From Luscinia megarhynchos (Eukaryota; Chordata; Aves; Passeriformes; Turdidae), in NCBI GenBank assembly GCA_034336665.1, contig CM067592.1, positions 49,555,783 through 49,619,782 on the forward strand: DNA of 64,000 bases, read 5' to 3'. The stretch's first letter is position 1. Each line of letters opens with the position of its first letter. Below are positions 52,801-64,000 of the stretch, piece after piece. Made by a program: the position numbers and the translations under genes. A model generated the notes under the pieces. The model was given only the letters and a program-made list of their open reading frames with translations, searched no databases and was not told where the DNA came from.

Positions 52801-55628
52801 ATAACAAGAGAAGCAGCTAGAACGAAGAGAAAAGCTTTGGCAGCACCAGCTTTTTAGGTTTATAAGGCCCATTAGCTTTGGCTATAAAAGGCAGCATGTC
52901 CCATAATCAAACCTTCTTATAAGTTACACTAGTTACTCATCTCAACACTACTAAACGACCAAAATACTGCTCCTTCTGTGCTACAGCAGTACTACAGAGG
53001 GATCAGTCAAGCACCCTGAAAGTAGCCATTCTTCAGAAGCTAGTCTGTTTCTGAAGAGGTGAGCAGGGTGAAGGGCCACACCTAGCTAGCTCGAACTCAT
53101 AGAAGCTCTTGCAGACAGTGCAAGAATGGGTTTTCTCCTTTGTATCAGAGAAGAATACAAACCTGCTTTACTGAAAACCGTAGTTAATCCAGAAATCCCA
53201 GCTGCACTGTGCTTGAATACTCTGGATGTCACTGATGTTAAAATGCTGTTGTCAGCATGACTGAATCCACACTCTCCATGAATGAGTAACAAAAGTTTGC
53301 TTTAACTAGAATTTAACAACAGTAGACTATTAATCAATGCTCATAGCTATGAGGATAGTGGAAGTCTAGCTGGAACACGCTCTTCTTCCAGAGCCAGGTT
53401 TGACTTGCCATGTTTAATCAGTTCCTGTGTGTAACAAAAACCTCAGATCTTACACCAAAAGTTTGCCCCCTGTGCCATCATAAACATGGATGGGAGAAGA
53501 GCTGCAAAGCAGAACAAATCCAGGTTGCATTCACACACCATTCTCTCTCCAGGTCCTGAAGGGTAAGACATTTCGTTCATCTTAAGGAGCTTCCTGCATT
53601 CACCGGTTTTTGAGCTGGGGTCACAAATGTTAGTTTGTATATTTATGTATCAGATGTCTACACTTCTGCGGTCTAGGGGGAGACGTCTGGCATGCCTTTC
53701 ATTTACAAAGTGAACTGACTATAGAAGAGAACAGGCTAGAAAAACAAACTGGGATGAGTGAGGGGCTGGAAAGACCGAGGTCTCAAGACATTCTGGGGTG
53801 TAACGTGTGGGGGAAGGGGCAGGCCAGGCGCTGCTCTGGGGATGCAGCGCTCTACGGCACACCCCCATCGCTAGAGCCTGTATCCCAGACACACAGCGCC
53901 CGCCGATCACGGGCACCCTGGAGCCACGGAGTATTTAAGGCCAAACATGCTGCTAGCACGTGTCTTGACCCCACCTCCTCTTGGAATTTCCATCAGCTGA
54001 ACACCGCTGGGACCCAGCAGTTAGTAGCTACTATGTGCCCCTTTTTATGTCTTTTCTGTCTATTCTTGGAATTCTTCTAACTCCCTCTTTCTCAGAATTT
54101 TGGAGTAACTTGAAATCAACAGGCTTAGAGTTTGATAAGTTGAACAGGCTTAGTTAATGCTTTGAGAAGCTTTTTTATGTTGACTGAATGTTGCACTAAA
54201 CCTTTTGCCAAAGTTCTGATTTTCTAAAATTGCCAGTGAAGTATTTTTTGTTCTTTTGACCTCTTGAGAGGATCTTGTTGGCATTTCTCCCCTATGTCTA
54301 ACCCAGAGTACAAGAGCAATTCCAAACCCTGTTAGAGACCTTGTTGAGTCTTTCTGGGGCCTTACAGGACACCCACATGGCATTACTTGCAGATGCCCCA
54401 AAACAAGATCAAACTGACATTTGCACCAAATTTCAAGTTCAAAAGGTGAGACTAGTTTAACAGGATTTTTCCAGAAATTAAGAGCTTGCTAAGCTTTCAT
54501 GGAGAAAATTTTTTGAGACTTGGGTTCCCAACTTACAGTTAACAAATACTCTGTTGTTATCTATCAACCACATCAGCTGCTGTGCACAAGACCACATGCT
54601 ATTTCATCACCAGCAGGGTATTCTCCGTGTGTCGGTCTAGGTTTTATTACTATTCTATATCTCAGAGCCACAGACGTATCTGTATTCACAGAATCATCCA
54701 AACAGTGATGTGCTGCATTAGGGTTCTGAATATGCCAGACAGCACCATAATAAGGAAAATACTTCAGCAACTCCTGCTGATTAAGTATGGGGAATGGGCT
54801 CTAGCAGTTCAAGTCAAGAATTGCTGAACTTTTCCATGATGTCCTGCCCAGAAATGCTACAGAACTTAGGCCAAACTTTAAGAAAACCACCTGGTACCCT
54901 ACACACTAGAAGCACATAAGGCAAATCAGGGCTGCTAAATTAGGGTACTGTACCACAAAATCAGTTAGGTTGGAAAAGATCTTCGGGATCATCGAGTCTA
55001 ATCTGTGACCCCACACCACACTGTCAACCACACCATGGCACTCAGTGTCACGTCCAGTTCCTCTTTAAACATCTGCGGGGACGGTGACTCAACCATCGCC
55101 CTGAGAAGCCCAACGCCTCGTCACCCTGTCTTTTAAGACATTCCTGCTAATGTCCAACCTAAATCTCCCCTGACGAAGCCTAAGACTGTCATCTCCTAAT
55201 GTCGCTGTAGTACCCTGCTATCCGCCTGAGAAACGAAAATTTTTCCTTAAGGCATCAAAGTGCGATGACCAACAACGTGCCAAAACGCGAAATTGCATCA
55301 CCTCCCTGCCCGTTCCGAGTCGCCAGGTCGCGCAGTAATTCGCTCCCTCCCTCCCTCCGCGCGGCTTCCCCGCTCCCGCCGCATGGCCGAAGCGGGCTCC
55401 GCCTGCCCGGGCGGCACACGGGCTCTCGCCGCCATCTGCGGCAGGCCAGGGCCCCTCGGGAGCCCCGGGCAGCCCGAGCAGGCTCCCCCCGCTGCCAAGC
55501 TGCCCCCGCCAGCGCTCCCTCCCCGCCCGCCCGGGAGTGATGCTCGTCCCGCCGCCCGCCCCTCTCACGGCGGAAGACATGGCCGCCTCTCCCGTCGAAC
55601 TCACCAGGCTGCCTACGGTCTTCACCAT
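46825..55628 (-). CDS. TXN: TXN, thioredoxin 1
   Basis: Cytosolic and nuclear disulfide reductase, recycled by thioredoxin reductase with NADPH; donates electrons to ribonucleotide reductase and peroxiredoxins in vertebrates. Five coding exons on the minus strand: 55605-55628, 49874-49978, 49167-49226, 48310-48375, 46825-46887. All junctions are GT-AG in phase 0 and give 105 residues, the usual length. The WCGPC active site falls at residues 31-35 (catalytic Cys32 and Cys35), the cis-Pro loop is KCMPTF at about 72-77, and the protein ends ETIKSLV. The ATG sits in a strong Kozak context, GCCGCCATGG. Residue 62 is Ala, where human has Cys, and a Cys is present at 46. Intron 1 is long, about 5.6 kb, and carries a CR1 fragment. 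Confidence 0.97.
49874..49978 (-). CDS. TXN: TXN exon 2, active site
   Basis: It encodes [20 protein letters not shown] and then [15 protein letters not shown] (residues 9-43). The CGPC redox motif is intact. Confidence 0.95.
49979..54954 (-). other. TXN intron 1, bulk
   Basis: This intronic stretch has no exon-like frame with splice sites. A TATAAAAGGC match on the plus strand lies near 52883-52892. No named repeat was recognised until the CR1 fragment at its promoter-proximal end. Confidence 0.5.
54955..55262 (-). repeat. CR1 LINE 3' fragment
   Basis: Read on the plus strand it begins AGGTTGGAAAAGATCTTCGG then GATCATCGAGTC, continues through CACCATGGCACTCAGTGTCA and ends near CCTGACGAAGCC. 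This is the reverse complement of a CR1 3' end, so the element is on the minus strand, sense to TXN, within intron 1 about 345 bases from exon 1. Confidence 0.88.
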
Positions 55629-56100
55629 GGCGGTGGCGGCTGGGGAAGGAGGTCGGTGGTGTAAAGACACGAAACCAAAGGATTCGTCCCCGCGCTCGGC
55701 TCGTCGCCTCCCTCGCCTCCCGCCGCCCCAGCGCTTCTCCCGCGCCGCCTCGGCCGCCCTTTTATCCCCAGCGCCGCGCCGCGCCGCGCATGCGCGGCCC
55801 CGCCCCGCCCCCTGCCCCCCGCGCCCCCGCCCAGGGCGCCGCCGGGCCCGGGGTCGCCGGGGCCCTGCCGAGGGGGCGGCGGGGGCGCGCCGGGCCGCGC
55901 GGCCCCGGCCGGGAGCGGGCGTGCGAGCCTGCCGCCTGCCGGGGGAGCCGGCAGCCGCAGCGGCGGCGGAAGGGAAAGCCCAGGAAGGCTGGAAAAGTGC
56001 TGTGTAACGATGAGCAGGAAGTGCTCGGCCTCCCCCCCCGCGTGCCCCCGCGGAGCGGCTCTGTCTGACGCGGCGCTTTGCACGCCTTACGAGAAAGGGA
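55300..56100. other. CpG island at TXN 5' end
   Basis: A strongly GC- and CpG-rich block surrounds TXN exon 1. Frames open through it on both strands are compositional. Confidence 0.9.
55629..55770 (-). promoter_or_regulatory. TXN: TXN core promoter and 5' UTR
   Basis: A minus-strand GGATAAAAGG at 55758-55767 is TATA-like. Transcription would start about 30 bases downstream, near 55735, leaving a 5' UTR of roughly 105 bases before the ATG at 55626-55628. The start point is inferred. Confidence 0.6.
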
Positions 56101-59100
56101 GCTGGTGTTGCCCGTAATGCGCGCAGCGCAGGGCGGCTGCGATTCTGGAAGGCGGGAATGTATCACGGCAATATTTTTTCCCTTTCCTTTTTTTTCCTTT
56201 GCTGTTTTCCTTCCCACCACCAAAAGCACGGAGCGGCGCCGTTTCTCTGTGGGATGCGGGCCTTTCTGCAGCAGGAGGCTCAGCGGCCCTAGCCCTGCTT
56301 GCCCGGGCTGAACACTGGCCTAGCTCCCCTCATGGAGGGACTCAGCCAGGACCAGAAAGCCTCCTCACGGGAACAACTCAGCCTTCCCATCCCAGGGCAC
56401 TCTGTGGTAGAACCTTAAGCTCCCATCTACCTTGTTTATTTCTCTGTGTTTTGGAGACATCCACATGCTGCCCCACTGCCCACCCCGCAGTGCAAAACAG
56501 ATCCGCCACAGCCCTCCTCTCCTCCTCTTGGGCTGGTAGGATTTAATGTTGGGCTCTGCAGGTTGCTGACTGCAGCTCCCACTGCACGGGACGCAGGAAA
56601 GTTTAGGTTTTGGGATATTGGTGCCAGGCGTGTCATGAATAGGCTGTTTCTGCAGGTTTTAGCAGCTGGGTTACCAGCATGTGAAAGGTTTGCTCTGGAT
56701 CACAGCTGAGCAGAGGATGGGAAGACTTAGAGCAGGTCCTGGATAAAAAATACACTTCTTCCTTGAAAAGGGAAACAAAAGACAGTTTGGCTTGGATACA
56801 GGTACCAACCCATCCCAACAGGATGTGTCCTCATATGTTGCTTTGCTTGTGGGGAAAACTGAGTAAGTAACTTTTTATTTTGGAAGTTTATTAAGTGTGT
56901 GGCCTGCTACAGCGGCAGAACTAGTAAGTTCTTTTCTGGCCCTGTGGTTGCATCCCCTTTGCTCAACTTCAGTTGCACCACAGCAGGCCACCTCCTGTCT
57001 AGCTCTTTCCAGACCTGATAGGTTTTGTCTGCCTGAAACACTTCGGATGCTGCTCTTCCTGCTGCTTCCCCTGCCTGTTAGATGCTATAAGTGTCCCCTT
57101 TTTTTCTTTGGTAGCATCACTAGAGGAGTCGGGATGCCTGTGGGTGAGAAGCAGTACCATGAAGGCTTCATGGTTTCTGTTGGCTTTCATATTTTCTTCC
57201 AGCTTCCTCAGGCTGGTCCCGGCTGCCTTTGTGTCCATTGCGCTGTGCCTGACAGGCACAGTTGGTACATCTGCCCTGTGCTGCTTTAGGGAGGTGCAGC
57301 TGCTGCCTCTGGCTCTAAAGAAAGCGGAAATTCCTCATCAGCTGAGGCACCTTGCTCTACCACCTGCTGCCTGGCAGGATAAAATAAGAATCCTAGACAA
57401 TCTTCAAAGTCCAACTCCTGAATGCCCCATCTCAGCCTAGTGTCTTGTGGCTCTTGCAGAAGCCAGTGCAAGCAAAGGCAGGAAACAGCCCACCCAGATA
57501 ATAAATTCTTAGAAACCAACAGCTTCCTATAGGCAAGTGTGTGTGGGTAAAGCCTGGCTAAACTAAAAGGAGAGAGGGAGAGGTGTGTCCCTCCCCAGGT
57601 GCCATGTGTGGCCACTTGCCTCCTGCTGTCAAGTCAAGTACAGGCTTAGGCATACAGCAGCTTGAAGTCCAAAATGCTGCTGTAGGATTATTGTATGGAT
57701 ACCTAAGATAACTGACTGCAGTCTAATTTATATGATCTGTGCTTGCTATCATGACAGCACATAATAAAAATGGTACAGAAGAATATGTGTCCTCTAAATG
57801 GTGAAGAAAATCTACACATCCAGGAAACATACCCTGGGTTTTTTTGTTTTTGTTTTTTTTTTTTTTTGTTTGTTTGTTTTTTTGTTTGTTTGTTTGTTTG
57901 GTTTTTTTTGTTGTTGTTTTTGTTTTTAACTGTGGAATGTCTCATTGTTTAGCTCAATAAATCTGTAGCTGTTCCCTGTACACAGTCACTCAGCCACAGA
58001 GGCCTCAGCTTCTCATGTACCCTCACTCCCACACACCTTCCTTACAACCACAAATGCAACATACTTCTCTCCCCCAGGCTTCCAGAGAGTGGATGTTAAA
58101 AATATGCAAGTCAACTGTGGAGAAGTAGAAAATCACGTGAATTTCATGCTTCATCAGACTGCTATATGATGTGTCATACCCAGGATCCACTGGATAGGAT
58201 GGTGGGCAATAGATGGCTCTTGGCAAATGTGGGGTGGCACGGGACCAGGAAGCACTTAAAGACACTGAGGAATATGAGTTTGCTTGCTTCTGAAAGTCAG
58301 AAAACGTGGCCTGAGGAGGGACAGAATGGAAAGGCAACGCTTCAAAAATCAGTCCCCAGATACTTTCTTTTGCAAAAGGTCTGGAGACGTAGACAAATGC
58401 TTGAGCCACCCATGCACTATAAGTAAGTATATATTCGCTACACTCCTTGGATGTATGGAAGAAGTGTGGGAGAGAAAGTCAGCAGGTCTAAATTTAGGTC
58501 CTTCAAGAAAATTAATCAGTACCACTTAGGTGTAGGCCAGTAAAAAGGACTGTATTTTTTGAGAGTTCATGCTATGCCATGGTCCTCACAAACATCCAGG
58601 TGGGAATTCAGTTTGCCTTGTTTTAGTCACTTTTAAAGCTCCTGTAATGGAAAGCATCCTTTTTATTTTTTGGACTTTGCTTGTGCTGATTTCTTCACTT
58701 GTTAGGTGAGAGCAACATGTGGCAGCAGTAGGGAAGAGCTTCACCCAGAGCTGGGGGTGAACTCAGGATGTGCTCAGGTTCAGAGTTGCAGTATGTTTGG
58801 GAGGCTGAGCAATTTACAGTTTCAGTTCTTTCTGAGCTGCTGGGAGAGGTGGGAAGTAGGGTAGGAAAGGTGGGCAGCAGTAATCCTTGACAGAATGACC
58901 AGTGAGGCAGGTCATGGTGTCCACCTGAATAAATGAGCCAGAGCTGTGACACATGGTCCTGCTGTGATGCCCCCAGGCTCCACGTGGCTTTCTAGATCTG
59001 TTCACCTATCTGTAGTTTAAAGGCTTTGGAGCCGTGAACCTGCTTTCCAGGGCTTGATTTGTCTTTTCTTCTTTGTGTGCCAGTGCATGTTGATGGACGG

Positions 59101-60941
59101 AAGAAATGCCACGGAGTGGCCCAAGGTAGGCTGGAGGTCTGCAGCTGGACATCCTGAGTGTGGTGTCAAAAAACATTAACCAAAAAAAACGTGCAAGAGC
59201 TTTGGTAGGCTTTGGACTCTGGCACGCATCGTTCCATTTCTTCATAGGCATGCAATGGAGAGTGAGGAAACATGAAAACAAGCTGGAAAAAGAAAAGGAA
59301 GAACAAAGGAAATGGATAAGGAAAAAAGAGCAGGAAACCAGATCCAGCAGCTTGTGCTAACTTCTTGCAAGTTAACCTTTCCAAGCTCCCATGAGCATAT
59401 CTAAGACAAATTTCTGTCTCCTAAAACCTCTGTTAGGTCTCCTGACCACTCAAATGTATCGTGCAGTAAAAGGCACAGGTACAAGGATAACATTACTACA
59501 GCCATGGCACAGATGGTCAGTTGTGTCCAATGTTAAGAAATGGTGCATCCAGTTACAGGAATGAGGAAGCTGCTCAAAATGAAACTCCTGCCACAGCAGC
59601 ATCAGATTTTACCATAGGAAAGCCAGGTTATTTGCCAGTGTCTTACAATGGAAATTGAGAGTGTAACACCGGGACCTGACACTGCAACAGAGCATCAACC
59701 TTTAATTGTACTTTCCCTTTCCTTCCATCCTGCCCTTCTGGAAGATTTTACTTTTGTAATTGACCTGTTAAAGGTGCAATAAATATTTAATAATTGGATA
59801 AGTGTGCTTGGTGTTGTGCCACCATAAGTCACATGGAAAACGTGCTTCTTTCTTGCTCCCAAGCTGGTGTACTGCAGATGTTATTGCCCAGTCTTTTGAA
59901 TGCTTGGTGTAGTGTGTCTGGTTAAAAATGAGAGGAGAAGTTGAGTAAAATATGAGGAAAAGAAAAAGAAAAGTGGGGGGGAATAAAGATTTTGGCCACA
60001 GTTCATGTCCTCTTACCATAAGGGGATGTTGATTAACAAAAAAATTTACTTCCCTCACACTAATTTTAGCTTCAGTAAGTTCTTTGAAAAGAATTTCAAA
60101 ACACTCCAGAGCTGATGAAGCTGCTACTTTTCGGACTTGTATTAAAAGGAACCTGTTTTTCTTTTTTAAAGAAGGCTTCTGTGGACTCACCTGGGTTTAT
60201 GACATGTTCCAAGTCTCCAAAAAGGAAGGTACCCTGACATGAGGTCTGCAAACATGGGAATGCTCATCTGCACTCTCTGGTATTGAGGCACTTCAAGTCT
60301 TATGACAAACCCATGTTGTGTACTTGCCTTAAGTGTCTCAAGCTCAGTCACCTCCTCCATGCTCACTGCCTCTATTCTTCCTGGGGTAGCAGATCAGACT
60401 GGAGCAAGCAGACCTGCATTTTTCCTATGAGACATGTTGTGTCTTTTTTTTCTACAGAACTACATCTGTTTTTTAGGGATTCCTTAATTTTCCTAGGGAA
60501 TGCTGCTGAATCTATCTGTGCAAAACATCCCCTGCTGCTACTCAGAAGCAATGCTCTTGGGGAGCAGGAGGGTATTACAAGGATCTTGACCTTGGACAAA
60601 GAGGAGAAGAGAATTTCAAGGCTGGGCCAAAGCATAAAGCTGAAATTCAGCACTTTGTGGTTGCTCTGCTTATGCTGGGTATTTGCAGAATGGGAGACCA
60701 AGAGACTCCTGGAGAGGAGATGAGATATTTTTGCTGTTCTTGGGACATGTGCATTTTCATAACATTTTTTCTGGGGGACAGTATCTGCTGATTTGGCCTG
60801 ATCAAAGGCAGACACTGGTGTTTCAGAACATGTGGAGATACACATGTGGAGGTGTCTTTGAGGAAGCAGGTCATGCAGAGTAAATGTGTCTGTGGTGTCT
60901 GTGTAGAGGACGAAATTCTTGGTGTGTGTTTTGCTTCCAGG
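56101..60941. other. Region upstream of TXN, no gene seen
   Basis: No exon with domain content was recognised. The longest frame, on the minus strand at 60372-61004, starts inside an LTR and shows no known domain. A T/TTTG simple repeat lies at 57838-57935. Confidence 0.45.
57838..57935. repeat. T-rich / (TTTG)n simple repeat
   Basis: About 98 bases of almost only T and G, with TTTG units and T runs up to about 13. Likely length-variable. Confidence 0.93.
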
Positions 60942-61965
60942 TGTGGCGGGTTGACCTTGGCTGGCCACCAAAGTCACTCTATCACTCCCTCTTCTGAACT
61001 GCACAGGGGAGAGAAATTATAACAAAAGTATATGGTTTAAGGACAAACTGTCATAGGCAAAATAGCCTCAGCTTGGGGAAATAAATGTATTGCCAGTTAA
61101 AATCACAAATAAGATAATGAGAAATAGGAACAAACCTTAAAACACTTTCTCCACCACTCCTTTCTTTCTGGCAAAACTTCACTGCTGATTTTCTTTATTG
61201 CCTATCCCCCAGTGGCACAGGAGGACGGGAATGGGGCTGCAGTCAATTCCTCACACGTTGTCTCTGGCACTCCTTCCTCTGCAGGGCAGTGCACACACTC
61301 CCCCCCTGCTCCGCTGTGGGGTGCCTCCCATGGGAGACAGTTCTCCATGAGTTTCTTCAGTGTGGGTTCTTCCCATGGGCATCAGGTCTTAAGGAACTGC
61401 TCCAGTTTTGGTACCTTGCTTGAAGTCCAAGCCTTGCCATCCGTCAGGCACAGACTGCTCCAGCCAGAGTCCCCTGGAGACTCATAAATCCTGCCAGCAA
61501 ACCTGTGCCAGTATAGGCTCCTTTCTCCATGGGTCCACAGGTTTTGCCAGAAACCTATTCCAGAATGAGCTTCCCATGGGGTTTCAGCCTCCCTTGGGCA
61601 TCCGCTTGCTCTGGGCATGAAATCCTCTACAGACTGCAGGTCCTGTGGGTTCTGCTTTACCATGAACTCCCATGGGATGCAGCAGCAGAAGCTGGCACAT
61701 TGTGGTCTTCACTAGAGACCGTAGAGGAATATCTGCTCTGGTGCCTGGATCACTTCCTCCCCCTTCTCCTTCACTGACCTCAGTGTCTTCCTAAATCTCT
61801 TACCCCAAACGTGCTAGCATCTTTGCTGATGGACTCACATTTGGCCAGTGTAGGTCCACCTTGGAGCCAGCTGGCGTTGGCTCCATTGGGCAGCCTCTAG
61901 CAGTTTCTCACAGAAGCCATGCCTGCAGGCCTGCGGTTACCTAAACTTTCACATATAATTCCCAT
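60942..61965 (-). mobile_element. Avian endogenous-retrovirus LTR, copy B
   Basis: On the plus strand it begins TGTGGCGGGTTGACCTTGGC and carries the same blocks as copy A in inverse order, including the GGAGCCAGCTGGC segment near 61862. Compared with copy C, its first part contains deletions and many substitutions. Orientation is inferred from copy C, where a minus-strand AATAAA is placed as in an LTR R region. The right edge is approximate. Confidence 0.72.
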
Positions 61966-63473
61966 TCATCAGAGATTTGGTCCAGTACTTTTCATTTAGA
62001 ATTTATCTGAAATACAATTGTTCCTGGAAATGACTAATGTACATATTTCACCAGAGATGAGTCTGCTCATTGTTGTATGGGTAGGACCCTTTTCATCAGA
62101 GAGTTTCCAGGAAATCAGCAGGGCTCAGCCAGTTTCCACTAACACAATTTTCTAGGTGCTCTTGGTTTTCTTCATCTTAAATGCAAGTTTGTGAAGGAAA
62201 TACACTGAGTTTGTGTGGTACCAGTGATCTAACACTCACAGTATTGACATCACACACGAGTGTTTTGTTATGTAATATAGAGAAGTTGCAAGCTGTAATT
62301 ATATTTAGCTACCTTCTCAAAACTTGTTCACAGATCAAAAAATATTCTTATGCACCTGAGATAGACTCCTGTGGTCCTGAAGTGTTTGTTCTGACTGCCA
62401 CCATTCAGATGTCCTTGTGCCTGGCTCTGATCTCCCGATCGAATGTGTAGGAGTCCAGTGCCTTTTGACACTGGCTATGGCAGACCACACTGTGCTGCCT
62501 GCAAGAAGCAGTGTGTGAGAAGGGGTGTGGGGGTAAGTTCCAGTTCTTCATTTTTCTTTGCATCACATTCAAATTACAAACCAGTGCCAATGACAAACAT
62601 TGTTTTTTACTATCTGCTGCCCAAAGCTGTTCTGCTTTGTTTCTCTTTCTACTTAAGCTTCACTCTCTTCCCTGTCTTGCTCTTTTCTTAATTCCTGACC
62701 TCTCCTAATTTTTTTTTCTTCTCACCATGCTCTGCATCTTTACTTCTGGAAGTAAAATACTACACTCTGAATCTACTACAGTTCTGAATCTGCCTCACAA
62801 AACCCTGCATTCCTGCATTACCTGCAGGCTGAGGGACCCCTATGCATAAGCCACACAGACTTTGACCTTCAGCAGTGATGCATTTGTCAGGTCTGATTTA
62901 AAAACACATGATGTGGTTTGTACACTGACAGTTGTTCATGGCCTTATTGGGAAGGTGTGGGGCTTTCATGCCCCCTCTTTCCTGTTTTGCGCACTCCCTG
63001 GACCACTGCAGACACAAATTTGGCACCAGGGTCCCTAAACTAAGTACCTCTATGCTCCTCTCTGCTCCAAAAACTAGAATGGATGTGGGGCATTGGGTTA
63101 TCATCATTGGCTTCAGAAGAGCAAGCACATTATCTCTTTCGGGACTCCATGCAGCTCTTACTTTCATGCTCCACTCGCAAACCTGAAGTGGGTCATCTAT
63201 GTCTGGAGACACTGTAGCAGTGCAATGAAGAAGCTGTCAGCAGTATGGAGGAAAAATGATAGAAAGAGAAACGCAAATTAGCCTTGAGCCTGCATCCCAA
63301 GGTCACTTAAAGCCTTCATGTTGTATCCATGAGACAGCATCACATCCCTCCCACAAGATGGACCTCAGAACACGAGAGCACTGCCTCAGCACTGTTTTCT
63401 GTCCTTGCACCCATGGCTGTCCCTAGGCTGGGAGGTTGACAATTCTCTTAAATGCAGCTGTATGGCTGCCTCT
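61966..63473. other. Sequence between two LTR copies, no retroviral genes seen
   Basis: No gag, pol or env frame and no primer-binding-site-like sequence beside either LTR was recognised. The two LTRs are therefore more likely independent solo insertions than one provirus, although a heavily deleted provirus cannot be excluded. Confidence 0.5.
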
Positions 63474-64000
63474 TGTGGTGGGTCAGCCCTGGCTGGACAC
63501 CAGGTGCTCCTCAAAGCTGCTCTGTCATTCTGCTTTTCAGCTGGACAGAGGAGAGAATTCTTGTGGATTGAGATAAGTACAGGAAGAGATCAGTCACTGA
63601 TTACCATCACGGGCAAAACAGACTTGGCTTGGAGAAGAAATCAGTTGGATTTATTACCAATCAAATCAGAGTAGGGTAATAAGAAATAAAACTAAATACT
63701 AAAGAATCACCTTCCACCCCATCTCTCCCTTTTTCTTGGCCAATTTCTCTACCTCATCTCCCAGAAATGCAGGGAGTTGGAGAAGACTGCAGTCAGTTCA
63801 TCACACATTGTCTCTGCTGCTCCCTTCTTTTCCAGGGGGAGGACTCCTCACAGTTCCACTTCTCTGGCTTGGATTTCTCCAGGAGCTGCAGGTGGGTCTC
63901 TGCTTTGCTGTGGACTTTTGTGGGCTACAGAAGAACAGTTGCACCATGGTCTTCACCCCAGGTCCCTGGAATATCTCTTTCTTATCCTTCTTCACCGAAG
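63474..64000 (-). mobile_element. Avian endogenous-retrovirus LTR, copy C (cut by window end)
   Basis: On the plus strand it begins TGTGGTGGGTCAGCCCTGGC and continues with the same order of blocks as copy B: the GAGATAAGTACAGG segment, the AATCAAATCAGAGTAGGGTA segment and the TCATCACACATTGTCTCTGC segment. Read on the minus strand, AATAAA occurs near 63652-63657. The rest lies beyond the window. Confidence 0.75.

Noticed and set aside
55218..56311. Frames of 90-156 codons around TXN exon 1
   Set aside because: Same compositional effect. Only the eight codons of TXN exon 1 are supported.
60372..61004. Longest open frame outside spliced genes, 210 codons on the minus strand
   Set aside because: It begins inside LTR copy B and runs out into flanking DNA. 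No domain, no splice context and ordinary composition; it is best explained as chance.
61966..63473. Internal region of a complete provirus
   Set aside because: It is too short and lacks any recognisable gag, pol or env segment or primer-binding site, although a degenerate remnant cannot be excluded.

Overview
The window looks like nuclear DNA of a bird. Three vertebrate genes with conserved intron-exon structure encode proteins of avian character. The interspersed repeats are CR1 LINE fragments plus three copies of one long LTR that I recognise as an avian endogenous-retrovirus family typical of non-galliform birds. All three genes lie on human 9q31, a region corresponding to the avian Z chromosome, so a Z-linked origin is likely but inferred. 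The species cannot be named from the sequence.

Layout. At 2.1-22.75 kb on the minus strand lies SMC2, the condensin ATPase: 24 coding exons, 1,194 codons, complete, with the first non-coding exon expected in a CpG island at 22.2-23.1 kb. At 22.8-31.2 kb is an intergenic stretch holding a decayed CR1 element. At 31.26-41.04 kb on the plus strand lies PTGR1 (prostaglandin reductase 1): 9 coding exons, 329 codons, complete; its 5' non-coding exon was not located. At 41.0-46.7 kb is the convergent PTGR1-TXN spacer. At 46.67-55.74 kb on the minus strand lies TXN (thioredoxin 1): 5 exons, 105 codons, complete, with a CpG island and a TATA-like element at 55.2-56.1 kb. From 56.1 kb to the end I see no gene, only simple repeats and two LTR copies.

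The exon coordinates were derived by hand by matching splice sites and reading phase to the known protein families. Every junction keeps frame, and the totals (1,194, 329 and 105 residues) match or nearly match the mammalian lengths, so none of the three genes appears broken. Functionally they are unrelated neighbours: chromosome condensation, eicosanoid/alkenal reduction, and cytosolic redox control. PTGR1 and TXN both belong to oxidative-stress metabolism, but nothing here shows joint regulation.

I found no previously undescribed system. The points most worth a second look are a GC-AG intron in SMC2, a 45-bp minisatellite in the SMC2 5' region that duplicates a splice-donor-like motif, an LTR ending 56 bp from an SMC2 splice donor, the SMC2-PTGR1-TXN adjacency, and the cysteine pattern of the thioredoxin.
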